DNA from: Actinomadura oligospora ATCC 43269
Lineage (GTDB): Bacteria; Actinomycetota; Actinomycetes; Streptosporangiales; Streptosporangiaceae
Direction of reading: 5' to 3'
NCBI RefSeq assembly: GCF_000518265.1
Contig: NZ_JADG01000003.1
Location: forward strand, 310,001 to 374,000
DNA: 64,000 nucleotides
The stretch's first letter is position 1. Each line of letters opens with the position of its first letter. The position numbers were made by a program, and so were the translations under genes. A model generated the notes under the pieces. It was given only the letters and a program-made list of their open reading frames with translations. It was not told the DNA's origin and searched no databases. Shown here in pieces: positions 25,670 through 33,866 of the stretch.

Positions 25670-25840
25670 CTGGTAGCCGCCGTCGGCCGTCACGTGCGCG
25701 CCGCGACAGGCACAGACGATCCGCACCACCTTGCGGAACTGCCGCACCGACAGGCCCGTGAACTCCGGCACCCACTCGACCCGGTTCACTTGGTTGCCCA
25801 ATTGATGGGGGAGGGGGTGCGGAGAGTATTGCCAGGTCAT
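25670..25840 (-). pseudogene. Remnant of an IS5-type transposase
   Basis: The minus-strand frame from ATG 25840 begins MTWQYSPHPLPHQL and continues with VPEFTGLSVRQFRKVVRIV, which resembles the N-terminus of actinobacterial IS5-family transposases. After about residue 55 the resemblance is lost and the frame runs into unrelated sequence; no DDE region is present. I saw no intact inverted ends. The boundaries are approximate. DNA between it and the methyltransferase gene (25841-26118) shows nothing further that I can support. Confidence 0.4.
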
Positions 25841-26118
25841 CGGCATATCGGGGTCGCCCATGAGTAGCCACAACGTCTTGGCGGCTGCTCCGAAGGAGCG
25901 CCGCTGCAGGCGTGCCAGCCTGCTTTTTTGGTTTACCTGCACACGTAAGCCCTGACGGTGTGCACATCCGATTCTGCGGACGGAATAGGCGAGCGTTCTG
26001 CATCACAGGTGGTTGCTTTCAGCTCCGATGATGCGGCGAGGCTCGGAGTGCGCCGGATGGTGGGCCGTCGGCCGATTTGCGGTTCGGTGGGCAGAGGGCC
26101 GGACTGGTGGTGCAGTGG

Positions 26119-26925
26119 TCAGGGTTTGAGGGCTACTCCGCAGAAGGCCGTCACCTCGGGAGGGGGTCCCCAGCGGTTCGGCTCGGGGCGCCAGTGGGAG
26201 ACCGAGACGATGCCGGGGTCCAGAAGGTCTAGGTCGTGGAAGAAGGCGGCGATCTGTTCTGGGGTGCGCAGGCGGTAGGGGTCGCCTGCTTCCGCGCGGG
26301 TGCGTTCGGCGTCGGCCGCGGCGTCCGGGTCCACGGCGTCGGTGCCGTCCTCCAGGACCAGGTAGCTTCCTGAGGGCAGAGCCTTCATCAACTGGTCGCG
26401 GATCGCCATCGCCTCGGCGTCGTCCCAGATGTTGCCGAGGATGCCCAGCATCATCAGCGCGACAGGACGTGTGAGGTCCAGGGTCTTTGCCGCTTGGCGC
26501 AGGATCGTGCCGGGGTCGCGGACGTCGGCGGCGAGGTAGTCGCAGGCTCCCTCCGGCGTGCTCGACAGCAGGGCGCGCGCGTGGACCAGCACCAGGGGAT
26601 CGTTGTCGACGTAGACGATCCGGGACTCTGGTGCGACGCGCTGGGCGACCTCGTGGGTGTTGTCGGCCGTGGGCAATCCGGTGCCGATGTCCAGGAACTG
26701 GCGTATGCCTACGTCGCTGGCGAGGAAGCGCACCGCCCGCCCGAGGAACAGCCGAGAGTGTCGTGCGACGTCCACGATCGCCGGGTAGACCGCGCGCACC
26801 TTCTCGCCGACCTCGCGATCCGCGGGGTAGTTGTCCTTGCCGCCGAGCCAGTAGTTCCACACCCGGGCCGAGTGAGGAACGTTGGTGTCGATGTGTGGAT
26901 CGGCTGAGTGGTCTCGGTCTGGCAT
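26119..26925 (-). CDS. SAM-dependent methyltransferase, PF04672 type
   Basis: A 268-residue protein of the actinobacterial PF04672 family, annotated as S-adenosyl-methionine methyltransferases of unknown substrate. The N-terminus has the family landmark SARVWNYWLGGKDNYPADRE, followed by the SAM-binding motif QFLDIGTGLPTADNTHEVAQ, VYVDNDPLVL and LMMLGILGNIWDD. ATG 26925 follows GGAGAG. Streptomyces and Actinomadura genomes carry many paralogues, often beside small regulator pairs; none is evident here. The gene lies in a stretch of less GC-biased third positions than its neighbours. Confidence 0.82.
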   Translation of the reverse strand: MPDRDHSADPHIDTNVPHSARVWNYWLGGKDNYPADREVGEKVRAVYPAIVDVARHSRLFLGRAVRFLASDVGIRQFLDIGTGLPTADNTHEVAQRVAPESRIVYVDNDPLVLVHARALLSSTPEGACDYLAADVRDPGTILRQAAKTLDLTRPVALMMLGILGNIWDDAEAMAIRDQLMKALPSGSYLVLEDGTDAVDPDAAADAERTRAEAGDPYRLRTPEQIAAFFHDLDLLDPGIVSVSHWRPEPNRWGPPPEVTAFCGVALKP

Positions 26926-27399
26926 GGCTCTCCGTTCGACAACGTGCCCCAGGGGCGACCCCGAGCCCCTGACCAGGACTCCGCGAACCATAGAACAGGT
27001 CGATCGGGGTGCGACAAATAGGAGTAGAGCTCCTGCGCGGCCCAGGCTGGTCTTCGTTCGCCGCTAATCGTGCGCGTTGTTGAGCATGCTGCCGTATCCA
27101 TGCCCCATCGAATGTGACCTTCTCGCCCATATTCGATCCCCGCCACGATGCAGGACTCGGCGCTTGATCTTGCCCCAAGGGACAAATGCGGTCAACCCTT
27201 TCCAGGTTGGAGACACGCTTGGGGGCCACGGCTACCTCGACGGGATGGGCGGCGAGTTCGGTAGGGGTCGAGTGCTGGCACCGGCGCGTTGGTTCTTGGC
27301 CGTTCGCTAGGCGGAGGGCGGACTGGTTGAGTATCGGTGTCGGCTGGTCTGAGTACTTGAGCGCTGTTGGTGGGGTGGGCGCGGCGTGAGGGTTGATGT
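26926..27399. other. Intergenic stretch with no supported gene
   Basis: About 470 bp between the divergent methyltransferase and membrane-protein genes. Composition is less GC-rich than the surroundings. Short frames exist, but none shows a ribosome site with a plausible product. It presumably holds both promoters, which I cannot place. Confidence 0.4.
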
Positions 27400-27921
27400 A
27401 TGACCCGACGCCGTGTGGTGCTTGTTCAGTGTTGCGTGATGTTGTTTGCCGTGGGCGCGCGGGTGTTGGCGCCTGGCTGGCTCGCGGCGATGATGTTGTT
27501 CTCGCTTGGGCTTGTTCCGTTGGTGCTGCTTGCGCCGCTGATCGTCGCGACCTTGGTGTTGCCGCGTGGACGGGTTGGGGTCGTCACGGTCGCGGCGTTC
27601 GCGGTCACCGACGTGGCGTTGCTTGCGTTCGCCTGGGCTTACCCGGACTTCTCTGACGCTTCGAACGAGATCGCCGTCCCGGCGGCGGCGTTGTTCGGGC
27701 TCGGTGAGCCGCTTGGCTCTGGTGGCGGGGTCATCGCCTCCTATGGCACCGCCGGACGTGTTCTGACTGCGGTCGGCGAGGTTGGGTTCGTCGGGTATGT
27801 CGTCTGCGCGGTCGCGACGGCCGTGCTTGTGGGAGTCCTACGGGTGCGGCGGAGCCGTGCGGGTGGGCGTCCGGATCCGGACGGGGCGGTGTTGGCCGGG
27901 GTCGGCCACCGGGGGTTGTAG
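27400..27921 (+). CDS. Hypothetical membrane protein
   Basis: A 173-residue protein with about four hydrophobic segments: VVLVQCCVMLFAVGARVLA, MMLFSLGLVPLVLLAPLIVATLVL, VAAFAVTDVALLAFAWAYP and VGEVGFVGYVVCAVATAVLVGVL. A hydrophilic loop (PDFSDASNEIAVPAAALFG) lies between helices 3 and 4. I recognise no family. Codon use is unusual here: many GTT, CTT and GCT codons instead of the C-ending codons in neighbouring genes. This suggests recent arrival or low expression. ATG 27400 lacks a clear ribosome site. Confidence 0.5.
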   Translation: MTRRRVVLVQCCVMLFAVGARVLAPGWLAAMMLFSLGLVPLVLLAPLIVATLVLPRGRVGVVTVAAFAVTDVALLAFAWAYPDFSDASNEIAVPAAALFGLGEPLGSGGGVIASYGTAGRVLTAVGEVGFVGYVVCAVATAVLVGVLRVRRSRAGGRPDPDGAVLAGVGHRGL

Positions 27922-28004
27922 GGGTTCGAGGGCAGATCTACGTTCCCTGCGAAGGCCGCGAAGATCTACACCTCTGTAGCGGCAGTTTGCTGAGGAGCCC
28001 CCGT

Positions 28005-29558
28005 ATGAGACACCGAAGCTTGACCGCCGCCGGGATCGTCCTGGTGCTGGGCGGGGCGTTGACCGCGGTCGCGTCCGCTGCGGCGGGGCCGTCCGTCGGG
28101 AACATCTCGCCCGGGAATCCCTACGCCTCCTGCACGGCGGGGGCCACGCCCGGTGCCAAGGTCACCGTCGGGGCCGAGGAGGAGCCGTGGGTCGCGGTGG
28201 ACCGGCGCAACCCCGGGCACGTCATCGCCGCCTACCAGCAGGACCGCTGGTCGAACGGCGGCGCGCACGGCGTCGCCGCGTCCTACAGCACCGACGGGAG
28301 GCACTTCACCAAGGTTCCGCTGCCGTTCAGCAAGTGCGCGCCCGGCGGCCTGGACTACGAGCGCGCCTCGGACGCCTGGGTCGACTTCGGCCCGGACGGC
28401 GTCGCCTACTCCAGCGGCCTGGACTTCGACGTCAGCAGCGCCCGCAACGGCGTCGGCGCCGCCACGTCCTACGACGGCGGCAGGACCTGGACGCACGTCA
28501 CCCAGCTGATCGACGACACCGACGCGGCGTTCACCGACGACAAGAACTCGGTCACCGCCGACCCGCGCCACCCCGGCACGGCCTACCAGGTGTGGGACCG
28601 CATCGACCAGGTCGCGAGCGGGCCCGGCGCGCACTACGACGGGCCGTCCTACATCGCGATCACCCGCGACCACGGACGCACCTGGGGTCCCGCGCACGTG
28701 TTCGTCGACACCAGCGTCGTCCCGAACTCGCAGACCATCGGCAACGTCATCGTCGCCGACGCCCGCACCGACACCCTGTACGACTTCTTCGAGTGGCAGA
28801 CCTACAGCGACACCACCGGGACCCGGCCGACCGACCTGCACTACGCGTTCGTCACGTCCCACGACCAGGGCCGGACGTGGAGCAAGCCGACGACGATCGC
28901 CTCCGACACGTCCGTGCCGGAGGTCCACCCGAACGCGCCGGACGACGCGAGCAAGGCGCTGCGCGCGGGCGCGAACCTGATCAGCGCCGCGATCGACCCG
29001 GTGACCGGCGAGCTGTACGCCGCGTTCGAGGGCTCGGCCTTCACCGGCGGCCGGTACGACGACGTCGAGCTCGTCCACTCCGCCGACCACGGCCGGACGT
29101 GGTCGGCGCCCGTCCAGATCAACCAGGCCCCGGCGGCGCCCGCGTTCACCCCGTCCATCGCGGTGAACGACCACGGCCAGGTCGCGGTCACCTACTACGA
29201 CCTGCGCTACCTCCAGCCGGGCGACGCCACGACGCTGCCGACGGCCATGTGGATGGCGACCTACCCGCGCGGCGGGACGCGGCCGTCCGAGCGCCGGATC
29301 TCCCCGGTGTTCGACTGGCTGCTCGCGCCGTACGCCGGGTGGGGCCACTTCCTCGGCGACTACGAGGCCGTCGCGGTGAGCGGCGGCACGTCCTTCCGCC
29401 CTGTCCTGGTCGCGACCACCGGCGACGCGTCCGACGCGACGGACGTCTACAGCGGCGTCTTCGGGCCCGGCCCGGTCAACTCCGGCCCGCCGCTCGCCCA
29501 CCCCGCGCCGCGCCTGGCCGTCCCCACCCACCTCAACGCCCACCCACGCCGCCACTGA
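28005..29558 (+). CDS. Secreted Asp-box (BNR repeat) protein, sialidase-like fold
   Basis: A 517-residue exported protein. A signal peptide (RHRSLTAAGIVLVLGGALTAVASAAA) ends near residue 27. The mature part has at least five Asp-box repeats, each on a beta-propeller hairpin: SYSTDGRHFTK, SYDGGRTWTHV, TRDHGRTWGPA, SHDQGRTWSKP and SADHGRTWSAP. Such propellers occur in sialidases and in other glycan-binding or cleaving enzymes. The FRIP and catalytic Arg triad of true sialidases are not evident, so enzyme activity is uncertain. ATG 28005 follows GAGGAG (27992-27997). A strong terminator follows the stop. Confidence 0.78.
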   Translation: MRHRSLTAAGIVLVLGGALTAVASAAAGPSVGNISPGNPYASCTAGATPGAKVTVGAEEEPWVAVDRRNPGHVIAAYQQDRWSNGGAHGVAASYSTDGRHFTKVPLPFSKCAPGGLDYERASDAWVDFGPDGVAYSSGLDFDVSSARNGVGAATSYDGGRTWTHVTQLIDDTDAAFTDDKNSVTADPRHPGTAYQVWDRIDQVASGPGAHYDGPSYIAITRDHGRTWGPAHVFVDTSVVPNSQTIGNVIVADARTDTLYDFFEWQTYSDTTGTRPTDLHYAFVTSHDQGRTWSKPTTIASDTSVPEVHPNAPDDASKALRAGANLISAAIDPVTGELYAAFEGSAFTGGRYDDVELVHSADHGRTWSAPVQINQAPAAPAFTPSIAVNDHGQVAVTYYDLRYLQPGDATTLPTAMWMATYPRGGTRPSERRISPVFDWLLAPYAGWGHFLGDYEAVAVSGGTSFRPVLVATTGDASDATDVYSGVFGPGPVNSGPPLAHPAPRLAVPTHLNAHPRRH

Positions 29559-29572
29559 CGCCCGCCTCCCGC

Positions 29573-29605
29573 GCGCCCGCCCCGGTCACCGGCCGGGGCG
29601 GGCGC
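29573..29605 (+). terminator. Intrinsic terminator after the Asp-box protein gene
   Basis: GCGCCCGCCCCGG (29573-29585) pairs perfectly over 13 bp with CCGGGGCGGGCGC (29593-29605), with a 7-nt loop, 15 bp after the stop codon. A short TTC follows in place of a long T-run. Confidence 0.7.
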
Positions 29606-29675
29606 TTCGCGATCAAGGGCGGGTGTGAGCCGGGTCGCATGCCGGAGGGGACAGGGTTGGCTAAAATGGCCTGAG

Positions 29676-29776
29676 GTCCTCGTGAGGACGAGGCCGCGGC
29701 GGTGGGGCCCGCCGCCCCCGATCGCCCGTGACACGGGCCCGGGGCAACCGCGACGCCTGATCCGCCAACGGTCCCT
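29676..29776 (+). ncRNA. Structured leader of the crcB operon, possible fluoride-responsive RNA
   Basis: The leader folds into several strong hairpins: GTCCTC/GAGGAC (29676-29681 with 29684-29689), GGCGG/CCGCC (29698-29702 with 29709-29713), and GCCCG/CGGGC. The loop GGGGCC (29704-29709) can pair with GGTCCC (29770-29775), as in the pseudoknot of fluoride riboswitches, and a CTGAT segment lies before the second partner. Position before two fluoride exporter genes supports a fluoride riboswitch. However, extra sequence sits between the expected elements, so the match is imperfect. Confidence 0.35.
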
Positions 29777-29813
29777 GCCAGAGTGATCCGCCGTGCCCTG
29801 GTAGGAGGAACCG

Positions 29814-30347
29814 ATGCCCGAGCCCCGTCTGCCCGTCGATCCCGATGTGGAGCTGCGCGTCCCCGAACAGCGACGTGAACTGGCCCACGCCCCCTGGGCG
29901 ACGCTCGGCGCGATCTCGGCCGGCGGGGTGTGCGGGGCGCTCGCCCGCTACGGGCTCGCCACCGCCTTTCCCCACGATCCCGGCGCGTTCCCCTGGGCCA
30001 CCTTCGGGACCAACGTCCTCGGCTGCCTGATCATCGGCGTGCTCATGGTGGTGATCACCGAGGGGCCGCGCCCGCACCCGCTGCTGCGGCCCTTCCTCGG
30101 CGTCGGCGTCCTCGGCGGCTTCACCACCTTCTCCACGGCGATGGTGGACGTCCAGCAGGCCGTCGGGCAGGGGGCGTCCCGCACGGCCCTGCTCTACCTC
30201 GCCGCGACCCTGGTGACGGCGCTCGCCGCCGTCTGGACCGGCGTCCGGCTGACCCGCGCGCTCACCCCGGCGCGGACGGACTCCAGGGCCGCCGCCCAGG
30301 AGGCCGCCAGGGTCGCCGCCGTGGCGTCCGAGGGGGACGCGCGATGA
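29814..30347 (+). CDS. crcB: CrcB/FluC-type fluoride channel subunit, first copy
   Basis: A 177-residue four-helix membrane protein exporting fluoride from the cell. Motifs are GGVCGALARYGLA, WATFGTNVLGCLIIG (the NxxG segment lining the pore) and GFTTFSTAMVDV (the family's GFTTFST motif). A hydrophilic N-terminal extension of about 30 residues and a basic C-terminal tail make it longer than usual. In many Gram-positive bacteria two different subunits pair to form the channel; the second follows with a 4-bp overlap. ATG 29814 is preceded by TAGGAGGAACC. Confidence 0.9.
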   Translation: MPEPRLPVDPDVELRVPEQRRELAHAPWATLGAISAGGVCGALARYGLATAFPHDPGAFPWATFGTNVLGCLIIGVLMVVITEGPRPHPLLRPFLGVGVLGGFTTFSTAMVDVQQAVGQGASRTALLYLAATLVTALAAVWTGVRLTRALTPARTDSRAAAQEAARVAAVASEGDAR

Positions 30348-30709
30348 CGCTGCTGCTCGTCGCGCTCGGCGCGGCCGTCGGCGCGCCCGTGCGCTACCTG
30401 ACCGACCGCGCCGTCCAGGCCCGGCACGACTCGGTGTTCCCGTGGGGGACGTTCGCCGTGAACGTGTTCGGCTGCCTGCTCCTCGGGTTCCTCGCGGCCT
30501 ATCCCGCGGGCGGGCTCATGGCGCTCGCCGGAACCGGATTCTGCGGCGCGCTGACCACCTACTCCACCTTCGGGTACGAGACCGTCCGGCTCGCCGAGAC
30601 CGGCGCGCGCCCGTACGCGGTGCTGAACGTCGTCGCCTCGCTCGGCGCGGGGCTGGGCTCGGCGTGGGTCGGCATGGTCCTCGCCCAGGCCGTCTCCGGG
30701 ACGTCCTGA
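30344..30709 (+). CDS. crcB: CrcB/FluC-type fluoride channel subunit, second copy
   Basis: A 121-residue four-helix protein, the likely heterodimer partner of the preceding subunit. Landmarks are GAAVGAPVRYLTDR, WGTFAVNVFGCLLLGFLAA and GFCGALTTYSTFGYE (the TTYSTF variant of the family motif). The start is ATG 30344 overlapping the upstream stop, so both subunits should be made in similar amounts. Its last codons lie in a 36-bp tandem duplication that continues past the stop. Confidence 0.9.
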   Translation: MTLLLVALGAAVGAPVRYLTDRAVQARHDSVFPWGTFAVNVFGCLLLGFLAAYPAGGLMALAGTGFCGALTTYSTFGYETVRLAETGARPYAVLNVVASLGAGLGSAWVGMVLAQAVSGTS

Positions 30710-30747
30710 CCTGCCCTTGCCCAGGCCGTCTCCGGGATGTCCTGACC
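30683..30747 (+). repeat. 36-bp-period tandem duplication at the 3' end of crcB
   Basis: The 29 bp at 30683-30711, covering the last codons and stop, recur at 30719-30747 with one base change (GACGTC becomes GATGTC). The second copy lies after the stop and is not translated in the crcB frame. It looks like a recent slippage event. Confidence 0.75.
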
Positions 30748-30842
30748 AGCCTTTTTGCCCAACCTGGGGCGGGTTTTGGGCTTCTCGCTGAGGGGTTGCG
30801 GCTACGGGTCCCATGACGGGCGGTGTGGGGAGGAGGCGGGTC

Positions 30843-31355
30843 GTGTCGGATTCGATGTACGGTCCCGCGCCCCGGCCGGACGACCCGGCGGCGTCCCGGC
30901 CGCGGCTGCGCCCGGGACGGCTGTGGGCCGGGGGCCTCGCGACGGCTGTCGTGGCCGCGCTCGTCGTCGTGGTCGGGGTGCTGCTCGTGCGCGGCGTCCT
31001 GGACATCCCGGTGCTCGCGCCCAGCGGGAGGGGCACCTACGGCGACTCGTCCACCACCAGTTACGCCGTCGTGGCCGCCGCCGCGGCGCTCCTCGCGACC
31101 GCGCTGCTGCACCTGCTGCTCGTGGCGGTGCCGAGGCCGGTCGCGTTCTTCGGCTGGATCGGCTCCCTGGCGACCGCCGCGGCCGTCCTGCTCCCGCTGA
31201 CCATGAACAGTCTCGACGACTCGGCGCTCGCCACCGCCGGGATCAACCTCGTCACCGGCGTCAGCATCGTCAGCCTGCTGTGCGCGGTCGCGTCCGCGGC
31301 GGTGCAGCGTCCCCCCGACGTCCGGCCGCCGCCCCCGCCGGGGTACTACGGGTGA
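30843..31355 (+). CDS. DUF6069-like four-helix membrane protein
   Basis: A 170-residue membrane protein with four hydrophobic segments: LWAGGLATAVVAALVVVVGVLLVRGVL, YAVVAAAAALLATALLHLLLVAV, FFGWIGSLATAAAVLLPL and GINLVTGVSIVSLLCAVASAAV. The motif VLDIPVLAPSGRGTYG after the first helix and PRPVAFFGWIG resemble DUF6069 proteins of unknown role. The C-terminus is proline-rich (RPPPPPGYYG). GTG 30843 follows GAGGAGGCGGG at good spacing. Its stop overlaps the start of the DHA2 transporter gene, so the two are probably linked in function. Confidence 0.72.
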   Translation: MSDSMYGPAPRPDDPAASRPRLRPGRLWAGGLATAVVAALVVVVGVLLVRGVLDIPVLAPSGRGTYGDSSTTSYAVVAAAAALLATALLHLLLVAVPRPVAFFGWIGSLATAAAVLLPLTMNSLDDSALATAGINLVTGVSIVSLLCAVASAAVQRPPDVRPPPPPGYYG

Positions 31356-32860
31356 CCGGGACGCGGCGGCGGTGGGCCGTCCTGGCGGTCCTGTCGGGGA
31401 GCCTGCTGATCATCGCGATGGACGCCACGATCCTGAACGTGGCGTTCCCGTCGCTGGTGGCGGACCTGCGGCCGTCCTCGGTCGAGCAGCTGTGGATCAT
31501 CGACGCGTACGCGCTGGTGCTGTCCGGGCTGCTCATCACGGCGGGCGCGCTCGGCGACCGCTGGGGACGGCGCAGGCTGCTGCTCATCGGGTTCGTCCTG
31601 TTCGCGGTGGCCTCGCTGCTCGCGGTCGTCGCCACCGCGCCCTGGGGGGTGATCGCGGCGCGGGCGCTGCTCGGCGTCGGCGGCGCGGCGATCATGCCGT
31701 CCACGATCTCGATCCTGCGCGTGGTGTTCACCGACCCGCGCGAGCGCGCCGTCGCCTACAGCGTCTGGACGGCCGTGATCGGCGCGGGCATGGCCCTCGG
31801 CCCGCTCGTCGGCGGCCTGGTCGTGCAGGCGTCCGGCTGGAAGGCCGCGTTCCTGCTGAACATCCCGGTCGCCGCCCTGTGCATCGGGTTCGCGCTGTGG
31901 CTGGTGCCCGAGTCGTCCCATCCGCGCGAGGGGGGCTGGGACTGGTGGGGCGTCGTCCTGTCGGTCGTCGGGATGGTCGCGCTCGCCGGGGGCATCAAGC
32001 TGGTCGGCGGTCACGACGTCCCGTCCGGCCTGGTGCTGCTGGGTGTCGCGGCGGTCACGCTGACGGTGTTCGTCCGGCGCGAGCTGCGGATCGACAACCC
32101 GCTGCTGGCGGTGCGGATGTTCGGCGACCCGGTCTTCACCGTCTCGGCCGTCGCGATCTTCCTCGGCATGATGGGGCTGGGCGCGGTGCTGTTCCTGCTC
32201 ACCCAGTGGTTCCAGTACGCGCGCGGCCTGGAGCCGTTCGAGGCCGGGCTGCGGCTGCTGCCCGCCCCGGCCACGCTGATCGTCGCGCCGCTGTTCACGC
32301 CCCGGCTGATGGAGCGGTTCGGCGTCCGGGTCGTCCTCGGCGCGGGCATGGTCCTCGCGGCCGTCGGGATGGCCGTCCCGTGGATCGCCGACCTCGCCGG
32401 ACGGCTCGAGTACGTCGAGATCGCGGTCGCGCTGGTGTGCCTCGGCACGGGTTTCGGCATCGCGACGACCGCCGCGTCCGTGGCGCTGCTGTCGTCCTCG
32501 CCTCAGGAGGAGGCGGGCGGCGCGGCGGCCGTCGAGGAGATCTCCTACGAGCTGGGCAGCGCGATGGGCGTCGCCGCGATCGGCAGCCTCGCCGCCGTCC
32601 TGTACCGGGGGGACGTGCCGGACCTCGGCCTGAGCGAGGCCGAGATGGCGCGCGTCCGGGACTCGATCGGCGAGGCCGCCGTCATCGCGGCGCAGAACGG
32701 CGGCGGGCTCGGCGTGCGGATCATGGCCGTCGCGTCCGCCTCGTTCACCCATGCGCTCGGCGTCGCGTTCGCCGTCGCCGGGATCCTGCTCCTGCTGTCC
32801 GGATACATCGGGTACCGGGTGATCCCGTCCGACTTCCGGCCGACCGAGAACAGCCACTGA
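31352..32860 (+). CDS. MFS transporter, DHA2 (14-helix) drug-exporter type
   Basis: A 502-residue proton-coupled exporter. The N-terminal motif LLIIAMDATILNVAFPSLVADL (motif D1 of DHA2 proteins) precedes GALGDRWGRRRLLLIG (motif A), RALLGVGGAAIMPSTISIL (motif B) and GAGMALGPLVGGLVVQ (motif C). Fourteen helices fit the length. Substrates of this class are hydrophobic drugs or antibiotics; none can be named. GTG 31352 overlaps the upstream stop as GTGA. It lies outside the NRPS cluster by several genes, so a role in exporting the peptide is possible but not indicated. Confidence 0.87.
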   Translation: MTGTRRRWAVLAVLSGSLLIIAMDATILNVAFPSLVADLRPSSVEQLWIIDAYALVLSGLLITAGALGDRWGRRRLLLIGFVLFAVASLLAVVATAPWGVIAARALLGVGGAAIMPSTISILRVVFTDPRERAVAYSVWTAVIGAGMALGPLVGGLVVQASGWKAAFLLNIPVAALCIGFALWLVPESSHPREGGWDWWGVVLSVVGMVALAGGIKLVGGHDVPSGLVLLGVAAVTLTVFVRRELRIDNPLLAVRMFGDPVFTVSAVAIFLGMMGLGAVLFLLTQWFQYARGLEPFEAGLRLLPAPATLIVAPLFTPRLMERFGVRVVLGAGMVLAAVGMAVPWIADLAGRLEYVEIAVALVCLGTGFGIATTAASVALLSSSPQEEAGGAAAVEEISYELGSAMGVAAIGSLAAVLYRGDVPDLGLSEAEMARVRDSIGEAAVIAAQNGGGLGVRIMAVASASFTHALGVAFAVAGILLLLSGYIGYRVIPSDFRPTENSH

Positions 32861-32884
32861 CCCCGTCCGGAGGGACCACGAACG

Positions 32885-33805
32885 ATGAAGGCCGCCAGCT
32901 ACGACGCCTACGCGCCCGACAACTCGCGACTGCGGTTCGGGGACGTCCCCGATCCCCGCGTCGGACCGGGCCAGGTCCTGGTCGAGGTGCGCGCCGCCGG
33001 GGTCAACCCGGTGGACTGGAAGGTCATGGCGGGCGGCCTGGACCCGCTCGTGGAGGCGTGCTTCCCGGTCATCCCCGGCTGGGACCTCGCGGGCGTCGTG
33101 ACTGGCGCGGGTCCCGACACCCCCGAGTTCGCCGACGGCGACGAGGTGATCGCCTACGCCCGCATGCCGATCGTCCGGCACGGCACGTTCGCCGAGTACG
33201 TCGCCGTCCCGGCCGAGTTCCTCGCCCGGCGCCCGGTCGCGCTCGACTGGGCCCAGTCCGCGGGCCTCCCGCTCGCCGGGCTCACCGCGCAGCGCATGCT
33301 GAACCGCCTGGAGGTCGGGCCCGGGGACGTCCTGCTGGTGTACGGGGCGGCCGGGGGCGTCGGGAGCATCGCCGTCCAGCTCGGCCGCGAGCGCGGCGCC
33401 CGCGTCATCGGCACCGCCTCGGCCCCCAACCACGACTTCGTCCGCGTCCTCGGCGGCGAGCCCGTCGCCCACGGGGACGGCCAGACCGAACGCGTCCAGG
33501 ACCTGGCCCCGGGCGGGGTCACCGCGGTCGCCGACTGCGTCGGCGGCCAGCTCGACACCACCCTCGCCGTCCTCGCCTTCGGGGGCCGCCACGCCTCGAT
33601 CGCCGACCCCGCCGTCGGCCGCCACGGCGGCTCGTCCGTCTGGACCCGTCCAGGCGGCGCGGCCCTCACCGAACTCGTGGGCCTCGCCGACCAGGGCGTC
33701 CTCACCGTCGAGGTCTCCCAGACCTTCCCCCTGGCCGAGGTCGCCGCCGCCTTCGACTCCAGCCGCACCGGCCACACCCGAGGCAAGATCGTCCTCATCC
33801 CCTGA
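32885..33805 (+). CDS. NADP-dependent quinone oxidoreductase-like protein (MDR family)
   Basis: A 306-residue zinc-independent medium-chain reductase. Landmarks are AGVNPVDWKVMAGG, VIPGWDLAGVV, LPLAGLTAQRMLNRL and the nucleotide motif VLLVYGAAGGVGSIAVQLGRERGARVIGTA, ending with the common HTRGKIVL. It lacks the zinc cysteines of alcohol dehydrogenases and would reduce quinones or enones using NADPH. ATG 32885 follows GGAGGG, 25 bp after the transporter stop, so it may be in the same transcript. Confidence 0.87.
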   Translation: MKAASYDAYAPDNSRLRFGDVPDPRVGPGQVLVEVRAAGVNPVDWKVMAGGLDPLVEACFPVIPGWDLAGVVTGAGPDTPEFADGDEVIAYARMPIVRHGTFAEYVAVPAEFLARRPVALDWAQSAGLPLAGLTAQRMLNRLEVGPGDVLLVYGAAGGVGSIAVQLGRERGARVIGTASAPNHDFVRVLGGEPVAHGDGQTERVQDLAPGGVTAVADCVGGQLDTTLAVLAFGGRHASIADPAVGRHGGSSVWTRPGGAALTELVGLADQGVLTVEVSQTFPLAEVAAAFDSSRTGHTRGKIVLIP

Positions 33806-33866
33806 CCGTCCCACCCGTCGGCAAACCTCCGGACGGCCCGCGCACCGGCCTGCTTCACTACCCGGC

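Noticed and set aside
27077..27310. 77-codon frame in the gap before the membrane protein gene
   Set aside because: No ribosome site, no family resemblance and mixed composition.
31352..32860. Dedicated exporter of the NRPS product
   Set aside because: The DHA2 transporter is separated from the cluster by four unrelated genes and is coupled to a DUF6069-type gene, not to biosynthetic genes.
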